Part shown: one piece after another, positions 23,345 through 36,547 of the stretch
How the letters are laid out: every line of letters starts with the position of its first letter
Numbering within the stretch: the stretch's first letter is position 1
Assembly: GCA_015501055.1 (NCBI GenBank)
Contig: JADNYV010000005.1
Coordinates: forward strand, 1 to 64,000
Origin: Mucidula mucida
Lineage: Eukaryota > Basidiomycota > Agaricomycetes > Agaricales > Physalacriaceae
Direction of reading: 5' to 3'
DNA length: 64,000 bases
Program-made: the position numbers and the translations under genes
The notes under the pieces: generated by a model
The model's database searches: none
What the model was told of the DNA's origin: nothing
Seen by the model: only the letters and a program-made list of their open reading frames with translations

Positions 23345-23956
23345 ATGAACGCCTTCCTGCCCAAACATCTTTTAGCGCGATGCTACACCCGCTCCGCTAC
23401 CTCTGCCAGTAAATGGCATACTGCAGGATACCCTTCCACCAAATCCATCCTCGACGACGACGAGTCCGGTCCTCTAGATCTCTCCGAAGACAATGACATC
23501 GTGAACCGCGTCCGTCCCGGCACACCACCTGTGCACCGCAGAAAACCGCCCAAAACGCCCACGCCGGAGGAGCACCTGCGGCACCGGCAAGTCATCAAGG
23601 AAAAGTTTCCGGACGGGTGGAATCCGCCGCGCAAACTATCGCGCGAGGCGATGGACGGCCTGCGCTCGTTGCACCAGTTTGAGCCAGACAAGTTCACGAC
23701 ACCGTTTCTGGCGGACAAGTTCAAAATCAGCCCAGAGGCCGTCAGGCGGATATTGAAGGCAAAGTGGGAGCCCACAAAGGAGCGGAGGCTGGAGATGAGG
23801 GAGAAGGAGCGCAAGTCCAAGACGGAATTTGTCAAGCTGAGCAGGCTACAGGAAATGATGGAGATGGAGGCTGCATTTGCTGGGAAGCGGGAGGAGAGAC
23901 AAAAGACGCATGGATTTGCTGGTGCCGACGAGAAAGACGGCTTCACGTTTGGTTGA
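23345..23956 (+). CDS. RRG9: Rrg9/neugrin family mitochondrial protein
   Basis: A single-exon gene of 203 codons. The N-terminus (MNAFLPKHLLARCYTRSATS) is basic and Ser/Thr-rich, as for mitochondrial import. Residues about 95-150 match the neugrin/Rrg9 domain: WNPPRKLSREAMDGLRSLH and DKFKISPEAVRRILKAKW, a helix-turn-helix-like segment. Rrg9 in yeast is needed for respiratory growth and mitochondrial genome maintenance; human neugrin takes part in 16S rRNA handling. A charged C-terminal helix follows. The stop is only 37 bases from the HEM2 stop on the opposite strand, so the 3' untranslated regions must overlap. Confidence 0.85.
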   Translation: MNAFLPKHLLARCYTRSATSASKWHTAGYPSTKSILDDDESGPLDLSEDNDIVNRVRPGTPPVHRRKPPKTPTPEEHLRHRQVIKEKFPDGWNPPRKLSREAMDGLRSLHQFEPDKFTTPFLADKFKISPEAVRRILKAKWEPTKERRLEMREKERKSKTEFVKLSRLQEMMEMEAAFAGKREERQKTHGFAGADEKDGFTFG

Positions 23957-23993
23957 TATTACACCCACTACTAATCTACTATACACTAATCTT

Positions 23994-25281
<1,288 letters not shown>

Positions 25282-25556
25282 TCAACGATCTAGGCGGTAA
25301 CTCCGAACTGCCGACGCTCAGCTCAGCTGTGCTTAGCCGGGTGTTAACATTCTCACTGCTGCCTCATTCATTTCGAAGATCCGAGGGAATTCGACTCGGG
25401 AATGTTACCGGAAACCCAAGCTCTTGTAGCGCGTTGCAGATGGGAATCTGGATCACACAGTCCATCCTTCCCAGCTCTGAAAAGAGCCCAGTTTTATTAT
25501 GAACGTCTACCCAATACCCGTAATATACATCGCCGGCGCGTGTAGAACGCGTCGTT

Positions 25557-26037
25557 CTACCGTTTGGCCTGATTTTGTGCCTCTGGATGACCATTAACTA
25601 CAAACCATGTACAAGTCTATGAATGCTCACCTCTCCTTGTAGCGTCCTCTAAGAGTTGCGTATCGACATGTTCTGCTGGTAGTTGTACGTAGCGTACCAC
25701 CGACCCACGAATGAAACAGTTTTTGACAGCCATCTGCCACAATCGTCAGGATAAATCAAGTCGTCCGCCCAAAGCGCACCATATGAGGATGCCGTGCCGC
25801 ATCCAGAACCTGGATATTGTCCAGTCGGATATTTAAAAATCTAGCCTTGATCAGTGTTCGATGTTGGTGCTCCTGCTGTTTACACGCACTGGTCGACCGA
25901 TTTAAGGACACCCGTTATCGAGAGATCATTTTTGAGCTCAACAGTCACTTGCTGGTCTGTCAGCGTCTTGAAAACGGAGAAAATGAGCTGTAAATCATTG
26001 AGCAATTGTCGGAACGAGCAAGCAAGGAGTGCACCAT
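25557..26037 (-). CDS. LSM2: U6 snRNA-associated Sm-like protein LSm2
   Basis: A subunit of the LSm1-7 (mRNA decay) and LSm2-8 (U6 snRNA) rings. Sm1 motif: FSVFKTLTDQQVTVELKNDL; Sm2 motif: KNCFIRGSVVRYVQLP. The reading needs five exons. The first coding exon is only the ATG (26035-26037), followed directly by an intron with donor GTGCAC and acceptor TTTACAG; the second starts at 25987 with LIFSVFK. The third junction splits a Gln codon before FLNIRLDNIQVLD. The last exon adds EAQNQAKR and the stop at 25557-25559. About 95 residues, the normal size. Only 99 bases separate its start from that of the transcription-factor gene on the plus strand. Confidence 0.92.
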
Positions 26038-26136
26038 GGTGGTGGTCGTTATGTAAGGCCGATGACCCAACTCCTCTCAAAGTGTCCGATCGTGGTCGGT
26101 TCTCCACCTCTGTATCGACGCTATATGTACCCTCCA

Positions 26137-29100
26137 AGATGGCCACTAGTCATGCTCAGATTTCCAAGAAGGAAAAGACTGACATGCGCCGTATCCGTGG
26201 ACAGCTTTCTTGCGCTGAGTGCCGCCGGTCCGTGACTACCACGTCCTGACAGATCTCGGCCATGCTCATCGTGCTGACCAGATTGAAACTTAAATGTGAT
26301 AGAAAGTTTCCCTGTGGTTCTTGCTGTTAGTCTCCGCCGCTATCTCTTCCTTGATGTTCATTTCCTCCAGTGCGACGCGGTTGCGATTCGATCTGTCCCA
26401 CTGGTATGTCAGTTCACTGACGTTGATCTCGTCAGGCTCTAAATAGCACACCAGGAACCCTTGCGAATGGCACGGGCAAGAAGTAGCAAGTCCTTGACGC
26501 GTCGGAGGAAATAGCTAAACGTTTCTATAGGCTCGTCATTGCCGATACAGGCGATCTCCACCACAAGGTTGCAGAAATGGGAGAACGCATCAGAGCATTG
26601 GAAGAAGCTATAGAGGAGTTTCAATCCACTGTCTCTAACGATACCCATTCTCTTTTGCGTCCCGAGCTCTTGAACATCAAGTTTCCTCATGGACTTTCAG
26701 TTTCTACTGCACAGCAACAGGACCAGCCAACTCTGGAGCTCGCCGATGCTTTAGGCACGCTGACGATTAACGAGAACGGTTGCACCAAGTACTTTGGAAG
26801 TACAGCTGGTGCAGAAGTAAGTTCTCATACAGCCACCAATGCGCAAACACTAACATCAACTTAACAGTCATTGTTCATGGTAGGTCGTTCTCATTCCAAG
26901 TGAAGACTACATACAATCCAAGTGACGCTCAAGGCTGGCGCAGAAATTCAGCACCAAAATGTCGCCTCCAACGAATCCTTCAAGCCTCTATCTGTATCCA
27001 GTCTACAGTCACGTTTCCCTGTAGGCGAAGACTCGAAGTGGGACGTTGCAAAATCCCTCCCCCTCCTTTACGCGTTCCTTCCCCCACAAACGCGCGCCTG
27101 GGCACTCTGCGAGATCTATCTACAGAACGGGCTTGGGAGTGCCAATGTGGTCACTAGAAGCGAGATTGTCGATGATATCATGACACCTATCTACAGGCAT
27201 GTCGAGCTGCATACCGAAGACACTGAAGCGGAAACTCCAGTGGCGCATCATAAATTGGCGACCTTGTTTCTGGGTTAGTGGACATGTTGACCTTGTGCTG
27301 TGACTAAGTACTTCCGTAGTTCTCGGTCTTGGGACGCTCCTCGATGCCACTGCTCCTCCTTATAGTCCGGAGGCCGATAGTTATTTCGACCTGGGGGTTT
27401 CAGCCCTTAACCTGCATCCCTTGTTCAGTTCACCAGAGATTGGGACGGTTCAAGCGTTGCTACTGATGGCTGTATATCTGACCCACGGAGGTAGGAGATT
27501 CTCGGTGGAAGGTGCTTGGTCGATGGTCACGTTGGCGTCGAAACTTGGACAGAGCGTAAGACAGGGCTTCAAAATAATATTGATATCGACTGATGTAGTT
27601 TCTTCAGATTGGTCTCCGTAAGTTCATGAACCAATCATACCATGTCTTAATATTAAGGCCATTTAGATCGTGAAGGCGCGGAATGGAACATGTTGGAACC
27701 CAAGATTTTAGACCAACGCCGAAGGTTGTTCTGGGAGTTGTACACGTACGACGTGACCCTAGTAGGCCGTATTATCTGTCCACGTCATAAACGCTGCTGA
27801 TGATTGTGCGCAGAGCGTCAAGCTTGGGAGACCTCCTTCATTTTGGCTGAGTTATGTCGACGTTCCGTTCGCAGCAGACGATGAGCAAACCATCGACGAA
27901 GATGGAAGTATCATCCACGGCTGTAAGTCTCCTCTTCTCCTCGCGTCTGTCCCTCAAACTTTTATAGATCATTGGCTCAGATGGCACTTTTCAAAAACGG
28001 TATGTTGATAGTCGTTCGAAGACTGTGTGTATCTTTGCGGGCTCACATCATGTATTCAGCTGCTTTCAAAGGTCGCTGAAGTGACACTCAGCGCCACACC
28101 TCCGTCCTACAGTGCCATTCTGGATCTTGATCGTATTTTGCGCGAAAAAACAATATACAAAAAGTGTCTATCCGCAATAACCTTGCAGGGGTTACCGAAC
28201 AAGTCGTCGTATCCTTTCTTGTTGAAGCAGCATCGCGCAATTAGTTGAGTTGTACCCTCCAACCCCTCCAATCGTCCTGATGGTTTTCTCCTGCAGCGGG
28301 AATGTATATACATAAAAGCTACTTTGCTCAAGCAGTGTTAACACATCCTGATGACCCCTTGTTGAGCCCGTATGCTGCGTCATATCTGGCGGCATACCGT
28401 TGCGCATCTGCTCTGATAAGTATGAAGGTCAAGTATTTTAACAGGTCCGCCGACTTGCTTGCACGCCGATGGAGTATTTGGTCAAGCTGTGGGTGTTTTT
28501 CTCTACCATCTTTTACTTTCTGTATAGCTCATTTATCTCTACACAGCTTTCTCCGCTTCTGTACGGTTTCCTCCTCTCCTAAGATTGTTGCTCAAAGTTT
28601 CAAGATCATCGCAGGAACCGTGGCAATTCACACTAGAGACTCTCATCTAGCTGCGCGCGCATTCGCCGAACTATGTCTTGCTGTTGAGCTTTTTGAACGA
28701 GGCGCTATGAGCTCGACTCGCGCTGGACATGGACTGGTAGTTGAATACGATTTGCCGGTCGAAGTCACTGACACCTTTTCCAGGTGATACTTCAACGACT
28801 TCGCGATCGAGCCGTTACAATCTTCTCTCAGCAGGACGCCGAACAAGTCGTTGGCTATTCTGCCAAACCCCGCATAGACACGTCAGACTTTGACTTTGGT
28901 GATGAGTTGGAAATCTTCGGAGGCCAAACGAGGGTGGTGGTGAGCCGACTGCTCGCGCGGGGTCCTATACCCTCCCCCGCTCCCCCACAGCCAGTGCCCA
29001 TGATGTTCGAAACCAATCAACAGTCATTGGTTGATTTTTTCGCATCTCAAATGGGTCCTGATTGGACGACGCCCCATCCTAACGATACACTCCCAATACC

Positions 29101-29407
29101 ACAGCCCCAGCACAACTATCGCACCGTAGGCTTGCCCACGAATAGCCCCTTGTTCTCAGGACAATCCAACAAGGCCCATTCATTTGTGAACGACCTATCA
29201 TTCGACAGCGATATGCCAATGAATGTCAATGGCGGATCAAGTGGCGATTCGTTCCTCCGGCTACTCGATGATTTCTCGTCGGATACGTTGAATTTTCAGA
29301 TGCAGGACATCGAAGCGTTTCCGGGGCCCTGGTTTTCTTTACCCGATCCGCCTGAGAATCAGAGTAGTGGCAATTTTGGCGGGTACCAAGCAATGCCATT
29401 CGCATAG
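26137..29407 (+). CDS. Zn2Cys6 transcription factor with fungal-specific domain
   Basis: The N-terminal binuclear zinc cluster reads SCAECRRLKLKCDRKFPCG across an intron, then SCLRRGCDSICPTG in the next exon; the six cysteines bind two zinc ions and contact CGG-type half-sites. A coiled-coil linker (MGERIRALEEAIEEFQS) follows, then a fungal-specific transcription factor domain with KLGRPPSFWLSYVDVP and KDREGAEW-like helices (26.9-28.8 kb). The C-terminal 200 residues are Pro/Ser/Asp-rich, a likely activation region, ending at 29407. About ten short introns. At the third intron (about 26404-26435) the frame does not join cleanly and the apparent intron is only 32 bases, so the model there is provisional. 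Target genes cannot be inferred. Confidence 0.85.
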
Positions 29408-29484
29408 GACTATAGTTCCCATCTGTATTATACACGCGACGTGGATAAGAAGTCAAGGACAAGATTTGCTGTATCTTTGCAATC

Positions 29485-30611
29485 TTATTCGGGGTGACGC
29501 CAGACTTTACACGTTCCATCAGCGCTGGCCGTGATCATCTCGCCTGCATCGGTTGGATGGTGCTCAGTCCACGTTATCACCTTGTCATGTACCTTTGGTG
29601 GGGGATTGGGTTGCATCAAATTTGACTGCGAAAGAACTGTGAAATCAAAACAGAGACTGAACAACTAACTCTCTTACATCGAGAAGATCCCATTCCCAGA
29701 CCTGGCCATTTTCATCGCCACAAACAATGTTTGCTTCGCTGTGCCCGAAGCATCCCCGAATGCGATATGATTGATTGACATGGCCAGTAAATTTATTGAG
29801 CATTTTTCCCGTCGACATGTCCATCAGCCTCAAAGTCGAGTCGGGAGTCGTTACAAGTACGGTCTGGCCATCCTGAGTAGGAACCACAGATACCACAGGC
29901 TCTGTAAATAGTTGAGCAATAGATGGATCGGATGAAAATAGCCTATTACCTCCAATGAAGTCTGACCGCAGCTCGCCTTTGCGCAAATCGTATGTGCGAA
30001 CATGTCCATCCGTGGAACCGGTGATAATTGTGGTAGAATCTATGGAGATAGTCTGAACGGCATCACGGGCTTCATCAAGTATCTGTATAGGTGCTCTGTT
30101 TTGTGCTCGAAGGTCCCATAATCGAACAGTAGCGTCAAATGAACCTAGACACGCCGTTAAGGGATAACAATTGGCATTGATAGCTACACACCACTGGCGA
30201 CTACACTAGCATCTTCATTGAGTTCGACCACATTTATTTTGCTCATATGGCCGGGCAATCGTCGCGTTGTGACGCCAGTAGCAACGTCCCAGATGAACAC
30301 AGAACGGTCCCCTCCAGAAGACGCGAATTTTGCGTTATCATGCGCGCTGTGTATCGAATTCAAAAACCGGAGATTTCCCAGCAATTAGACGAGACCAACA
30401 CGCTGATGGACAGGACTTCGTATCCATGCGATGCGAACGCCTTGATTTCGGTGCCTAAATTTGCATTCCACAGGCGGATGGTGCGGTCCTGTCCTCCGGT
30501 AAGGATGTATTTCGCGGTGCCCTTGGCGTAGCGGGCGACATGGACAGGACCTTTGTGACTGCCGAGTGTAACGTGCAGAGATCGGCCGAGAGCACCTCGA
30601 GAGGGAGCCAT
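29485..30611 (-). CDS. WD40 protein, WDR83/Morg1 family
   Basis: A seven-blade WD40 propeller that matches WDR83 (Morg1): the blades contain GGQDRTIRLWN, GGDRSVFIWDVATG, DATVRLWDLRAQNR, LDEARDAVQT, DGHVRTYDLRKG, DSTLRLMDMSTGK and DENGQVWEWDLLD. Family members scaffold MAP-kinase modules and associate with spliceosomes. The start at 30611 gives MAPSRGALGRSLHVTLGS directly before the first blade. The end is GTCKVWRHPE at 29485. The first intron (about 30330-30395) lacks a clean GT donor in the right phase, so that border is uncertain. The gene is convergent with the transcription factor (77 bases between stops) and divergent from the F-box/WD-like gene (51 bases between start codons). Confidence 0.88.
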
Positions 30612-30662
30612 GATGATGGTGGTGGTGGTAGCAAGTCAAGGAGTAAGCTGCCTCTTGCGATC

Positions 30663-32316
30663 ATGTCCAAGCACCGATTATCGCCTGCTCCGCTGCCACC
30701 ACCGAAACGGCTACATGCTGCTGGGGGTTCTCATATCATCTCTTTGCCCGGAATAACATTTGAATCAGCATTGTACGACGAGCTCATCCTCTGCATATTC
30801 TCCCATCTCTCCTGGGTCGATCTCTGTGCGACCCAATCCACAAGCAGAAACTGGGCCCGGCTGGCTGCAGACAACGAGCTATGGAGAGATCTCTATCTCA
30901 AAGTGTATGGCCGCCCTCGGCTGCGGGGTGCTCGCGGTTTCATTGGGCGCACAGACGGCCGGGAAGTACGTGCTCTTCCCGGACGAGCCAAGACAGAGGA
31001 CCACAAGGACTGGAAGTGGATGTTTCGCATAAGCTCCAACTGGAGGACAGGTAGGCAGGCTCTCGCGGATGTCATGTTGAATGCGATTTACATCATGTCA
31101 AGGCCGATGTTCTGTTCAATCCTCTGGAGATGGTCCTCTCTTCTCCCCAGCACCCCCTCCAGAGGAAGGCATGCATATATTGTTGGCCGGACCAATCATC
31201 GTTCTGGCGTCGTCCAGACAATCTATGGCATGCGAAATTCATCTACATGGTGCTGCGGGGATCAAGTACATTTTACCATGCTTATCTTCACGTCCTGGAA
31301 CACCCACAAGAGTCACCGCACTATGTCTCGACCAGTCTTCCCCTGTATCCGGCGACGTGAGACTGGCTGCATTCCTTTCCACCGGCGAGTTCACGATATT
31401 CCACATCAATCACAACCATCTTGCCTGTTCCATCCCCAAAGTCACGTATGCCCCCTCAAGCATTGCACGGACTTTGCGATCTCTTTCTTCCGTAACCAAC
31501 GCAGTCTATCATCACCCACTCCTAATTACCCTGTCTGAGAACTTTTCTCTATCCATATACGATGTGTCCTCTGGTGTCGTTCACACCCAAACCCTTACCT
31601 CCTTCTCATCTTACCCCCCTGCGTCGCTTGTCCTATCAACGCCAACTTCATCAACATACAAGCTAGTTATCGCATATGGCATCCATGTATATCCCCAGCA
31701 TTGGTCTGTAGGCGCAACAGAACTAGTCATTGCCGGACGCGAACCCACTATCACGCGTTCATCGATGCTCGAAGCTGAGCATGAACCCATGACGGTCATT
31801 TCCACGCGTACCATCCGGTCCTTTGACATCCCTTCTGGCTGGATTGACGAGCGCAAACTGCAGACTATTCGCGACCAATGGAGTCGCAAAGTTTCTGGCA
31901 TCTCAGATACACAGACTGATGGCAAATGGGTCGTGGTCGCTCCCGCAGAAGATAGGATAGTGGACCATCCGCTAGTGGCGTCGGTGATGTACTCGCCGAC
32001 AACATTACAGCTGTATCGTCTGTCGCTCCCGACAACCGCTTCCATAGCGTCCGGACAACCAAAGTTGACATTTGTCAGAAACTTACATGGTCAAACAGGG
32101 CCAGTTACTTCTCTGGCACTCGCGGATGGCCGTTGTGTGAGCCTAGGGCTTAACGGTGGCGTATGGGTGTGGGATCTCGAGGCGGGCACCGGTGCGCAGG
32201 TCTGTGAGCCGTCAATAGATCCTGTCAGCACTCGTAAGTGCGCTCTAGTTTTTGATGAACGAAGAGTGGTGACGGTGGGCGCGGATGAACTAGTTATTCG
32301 GAGATTTGATGTTTAA
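30663..32316 (+). CDS. F-box protein with WD-like C-terminal region
   Basis: Two exons (30663-31050, 31103-32316) encode 533 residues. An F-box lies at about residues 30-75 (ALYDELILCIFSHLSWVDL, then ELWRDLYLKVYG), for Skp1 binding. The rest contains beta-strand-rich repeats resembling degenerate WD40 blades, the clearest near the C-terminus: GPVTSLALADGRCVSLGLNG followed by GGVWVWDLEAG, and ALVFDERRVVTVGADELVIR. It is probably a substrate-recognition subunit of an SCF ubiquitin ligase; the target is unknown. The start at 30663 is the first ATG of the frame near the shared promoter with the WDR83-like gene. Confidence 0.8.
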
Positions 32317-32421
32317 TCTCTGACGCCCTGCTCTGATTTATTGTTTTCTATTTTGTAACACCTGTACATTTAGATTCCTATACTATGTACGTATGATATA
32401 CTTCACAAATTTTCGCTTGAT

Positions 32422-32925
32422 TCACGCGTTCCGACTTTGTTCAGCTACAGTAGCAGACTGCAGTGCGGCGATGCCGGAGTTCCACTCCTCGAGATCGATG
32501 ATCCCGCCACAATTGCCCACGTGTATTGCACGCAACACAAGGCGCGTATCAACAGAAGTTCGCGACACTTCCGGTGCAGGAGCTTGATCCTGAAAGCCTG
32601 TAAATCTCTGAACTCTGTTTTTACTGGATTTATCTTACCTCGTTTCTCTGGAGATCGCCAATGACCATCACGGTGCCAAGTCGTTCTCGGACCCACGAGT
32701 CCAAGCAGCTGGACACGTCGACTAAGAGCCCAATGGTCCCATCGACGATGATAATCGTGCTGGTTATCGCGTCATAGGATAGCAGTCTAGGAGACACATC
32801 TTATTATCACCCTTCAGTTACAATACACGTGCTCACCTTCCTGCAACACGAAGTTTTTGGCCGACGAGACTGTCTTTCACGTCTGCCAGGGAAGTAGGCA
32901 ATGCGGAATCAGGGAGTTGAGACAT
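32422..32925 (-). CDS. Small OB-fold protein, Ten1-like (CST complex candidate)
   Basis: Three exons (32925-32837, 32786-32639, 32589-32422) give 134 residues in one frame. The predicted strands LRVAGRLLSYDAITSTIIIV, IGLLVDVSTCLDSW and LGTVMVIGDLQRN fit a single OB fold of the Ten1/RPA14 size. A C-terminal helix follows a strand LVLRAIHV (IDLEEWNSGIAALQSA), as in fungal Ten1. Ten1 with Stn1 and Ctc1/Cdc13 caps telomeres and helps fill-in synthesis. Assignment rests on fold pattern and length, since Ten1 is poorly conserved; a different small OB protein remains possible. Convergent with the F-box/WD-like gene (105 bases between stops). Confidence 0.5.
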
Positions 32926-33370
32926 TTCACAGAAGCAGCATGGCCGTTCAGGCGTTTAGATTGCTGCGTTTTGCGTCTAAAGTGGTAGAGGTTTAGTGTA
33001 ACATTCATTTCCAATACGGCGCGTGCTGTGCCTATGTAATGATCAGATGGATTAAGCTGCTATCTCGAGGGATCTTGGCCAAGATGGTCCTCTGTTAAAA
33101 TGGACACACAGTGCTATTGTGGAGGGACAGGGCGGCGTAGAATAGAGAATAAAGACCAAAAGGTCCTTTGTTCCGTCCTTTGTCTAAAGGGACCCGGGTA
33201 GTGTTGTCCCAATTAAGGTCCTGTCATTGATGCGGCACTGTATAATCTCTATTTAACGCTTCCATCGTGTCCGTGTAGCGCATCCTCTCCTCGTCCGCCA
33301 TCAAGCTCGTTGTTTGAAACAGCGACGCCCCATTCATCGCAGACAACAACCACGACAACGGCAACTATAA
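32926..33370. promoter_or_regulatory. Divergent promoter region with GGTCC repeats
   Basis: A 445-base gap between two divergent genes. It contains three direct GGTCCT motifs (about 33086, 33162, 33217) and an imperfect inverted repeat, GGTCCTTTG at 33162 against TAAAGGGACC ending at 33194. No known binding site is assigned. Confidence 0.4.
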
Positions 33371-34712
33371 ATGCCATTGATGCCCTCAGACCAAAGTTCC
33401 CTTAGCCCCATCGCCGCCTCCACATTCATGGCGTCCACCTCCCGCCGAGGCATGCCAATGTCCGACCTACGCAGCGACCGCGAGGATACCCCAAGCACAG
33501 ACGGCGAGCCCTCGTCATCCAGATACACCAGCAAGCTCGGGCGTCATTGTCATCTCCCTCCCTCCCCGGCTCGCGGTCGCAACTCTGCCACATATCCTAC
33601 CAGCCAGCCAATATTCACCGGGATGAAGGGCGTCTGGACACGCGGCCCGTACTATGTTCTTTCCCAAGACTTCCCTCTTGTTGTGAAAGCCATCGACTAC
33701 GCTAATCGGCATTGGACGTTACCCGCTGAGCTGGAAGACCTTACCCTCTACGTCCTCGCAGCCCTCGAAGTCTCAGAGCATCCCTCTTGGCCATCACATT
33801 GGCTGTTCTGGGGTGACGCTACACGGGAAGCCACAAAGGCACGATGCAAGCAGGCACTAGGTGAGTCTCGTGGCGTCTGTGTCGAGAGCGATTGTCTCAT
33901 TCACATATCTAGGCGCCAAACCGTGTACTGTCTACTTCAAAGGTCCTATAATCGACGACCATACTCTATCTCTCTACCACACATTGTCGTGGCACAACGT
34001 GATCAAGGATAAGCCGTGGTATTCCCAGCTCGCCGCGAAGGCGCCTCCCGGCCCAGCAACGCGCAAGCGAAATCGCGAAGTCGTTGATATTTCCAATTCA
34101 CCTGATGGCTCCGAGAATGGATTTGCAGACGACTCTCTTCCACCAGCAAAGCGGACACGCATGACCAGGCGTAAGGCAGCAGAAGCTGCCATATCCCCAT
34201 CCGTTAATGCAGAGCAGCCTACCACCCAAGCTGCATCATCTTCGACACCTCCGCCAGCGCGCCGTGCTGGAAGGCCACGTCGCGTCACACCCAAAGCGCA
34301 AACTCCCATTCCGTCTGCCTCCAACACCGCGTCGTCAGAGGCTGATACCCTTTCCATCCCATCATCTAGCCACCGATCGAACTCGCAAACGTCCGGCACA
34401 GTGATTGGCTCTGGCTCTGATCGCGCTCAGTCCGAGTCCACGACAGTAGAGCCTTCGCCGTCTCCCCGTGGAGGCGTAAAGGACCTGCCTGTAGACGTCT
34501 GTGGCCCCCGTCGCTCTGGGAGAAACCATGCGACGCCTCCTACAGAGGTGTCAAAACCGTCTTACCGTACTGTGAGACCGAGGTCTACCCCTACTCCTGC
34601 GCCGCAGAAGATGGTAGAAGACGCGCCTACGCCGAGTATAACCGAGTCTGAAGCAACCAATGTTGCAAAAGTCCCGGCGAAAGCGAAGCGCGCAAAGACG
34701 GCTCGCAAGTGA
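33371..34712 (+). CDS. Unplaced basidiomycete protein with AT-hook-like motif
   Basis: I do not recognise this protein. Two exons (33371-33860, 33913-34712) encode 429 residues. The N-terminus is Ser/Pro-rich and disordered. A folded part of about 130 residues (from GMKGVWTRGPYYVLSQDFPL to about DKPWYSQLAAK) is aromatic-rich and probably a compact helical domain. The remainder is low complexity with nuclear-type basic clusters: TRKRNRE, AKRTRMTRRK, an AT-hook-like core ARRAGRPRRVTPKA, and a final AKAKRAKTARK. This suggests a chromatin-associated nuclear protein, which is inference from composition only. The intron is clean (GTGAGT..CTAG). Confidence 0.7.
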
Positions 34713-36547
34713 TCGTCCTCATCTGCCAATCCCCCCTTCATCCACATCATCTCTATCTTATTTTCTCCATTAATCCTCGTTGCCTATTGCTATCTTGTTG
34801 TTGCCATCTGTTGGATACCTGTAAATCATGTTCCTGTTGTACTTTCCTCCTCGCTATCCCTTGTAATGTACTTTTAGTAGATCATTCCTGGAGATGTTTA
34901 TCTGGCTTGCACTCTGTCTGATTTCAATTGTACATGACGCGAGAAGTTGGGTCGCGTCAACGCTTCTAATTGGTCACGTGGTCGCAGATGATTTGCGGCG
35001 CGTATCGAGACGCGCAGCCATTTTGCTTCCGTCTTTGAACTTTCAAGTTTCTGCTGGGAAGTGTTCACCTTGCAGTGAATCTGCTACTGAACGTAGGTAC
35101 GCACAAGGCCAGAACAGAAGGATTGTCTGCTATTACGTCTACGGCTGTCGACCGAGTTCTTGAGCGGTGGAATCATTACGGCCGCCTTTTCATGTGCCCA
35201 TTACAACGTCAGATATACTCGGACCTCGCGGAAGACGTCGTTTTGGGGTGGGAATTTCCAGAGGGTTGAAGCGCCAGAGTCGGCTCATTTGGAAGCGTTC
35301 CGTGGGTAACTTGATTGCTGCCTGCGACTGTTTGTGTCGGCGGTCCTTGTTTCACACAGTGTTGCTAAGTAAAGGTCGTTATAGCACTCGCGGTAGGAGA
35401 GAATGTCACCTTTAGCTGATCAACCGCTGAGGTACAAAGGTGGACGATAGCATGTGTATTTAGGCATACTCTGGGTGCAAGGTATCGGGATTATCACGGG
35501 ATGACCGAAAGAAATGGAAACTTGTTATAGGATAGCGTCGCACTGAAGTGGAGACCGTATACATCGGGAGGATTTGGAGAATTCGCCGACGCGGTGGACT
35601 ACAGGCATATCTATCAATAAATGGATAGACAGATGCCACTGAGATTGAATGACGATGACTCTATTAAGCTATAAATTCAATGCAGCTTTCGGGATGTCCT
35701 CGGTACCTGGCCGGTGTAAATGAACCGACTGACTCGAGATGAGAGTGGGCGCGATCGTCGTGGGTTGGAGATACAGGAGTCACACAGAGTAAGGATGTCG
35801 GTCTCGTCTCAGAGGCCGTGTAGCTCCAAAGGGAGGGTTAGCTCGCTGGATTGTCTAGATGCGGTGATCCGAGCAGACAGGCCAAACCCAGTATCGGTGT
35901 CAGTAACTCCATTTTCGACGTCGAGTCTGTGACCGGACGGACATGTGGTGCAGAATGCATCATCGAATGGAACGTCCACAGGGGGGCGTGGGGGAAATGG
36001 TCGGAGGAACGAATGGACGGAGGACGAGCATATGAACACCAGAATGGAGCACCTGGACAGGGATTCGTTTGGAAGCCGCTCAATGGGAATCCTTCCAGGT
36101 GGGACGGAGGAAGGCGTTGAGTCCGGAGCCGGTTCCTGATCGCGTCACAGATTAGATTAGATGTATTGTTGCCTTTTATGAAACGGCGGGCGGCACAGCA
36201 ACAAACACAGGTTGTCGGTGGGTAACAATAAGCGGGAAGGACGGGTGTATTGTTGGGGAACAACAGAGACGAACAAGAACAGAGAACAAGGGCGGCTGTG
36301 AACAAAAAGAGTGTGAATAGGCATGCAGGGAAGCGGCCGCGGAGATGGCCAGTTGATGAGTGAAGAGGCGGCTGATAAAGACCGTTGGTGAGCAACAGCG
36401 TGAAACAGCAAGCAAAGTCAAGCATTAGCAGAGCATTAGGAAAGCCAGAGGCCAGCTCTACAGCATCAGCGCATACAACCGTGACCCAGGCTATTACACG
36501 GACGTTACATTTGTCACAATTGCGCTTCTTGGGACACCATCATTAGC
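34713..36547. other. Long intergenic region, no gene seen
   Basis: 1.8 kb between two plus-strand genes. Several short frames exist on both strands, the longest being 195 codons on the minus strand (35838-36425), but its composition is Leu/Cys/Pro-rich, it has no domain, and frames of this kind arise opposite purine-rich DNA. No tRNA, repeat array or mobile element was found. Part of it is presumably the promoter and leader of the gene starting at 36548. Confidence 0.5.

Noticed and set aside
35838..36425. 195-codon ORF on the minus strand
   Set aside because: Leu/Cys/Pro-rich low-complexity translation with no domain; overlapping frames exist on both strands, typical of biased non-coding DNA.
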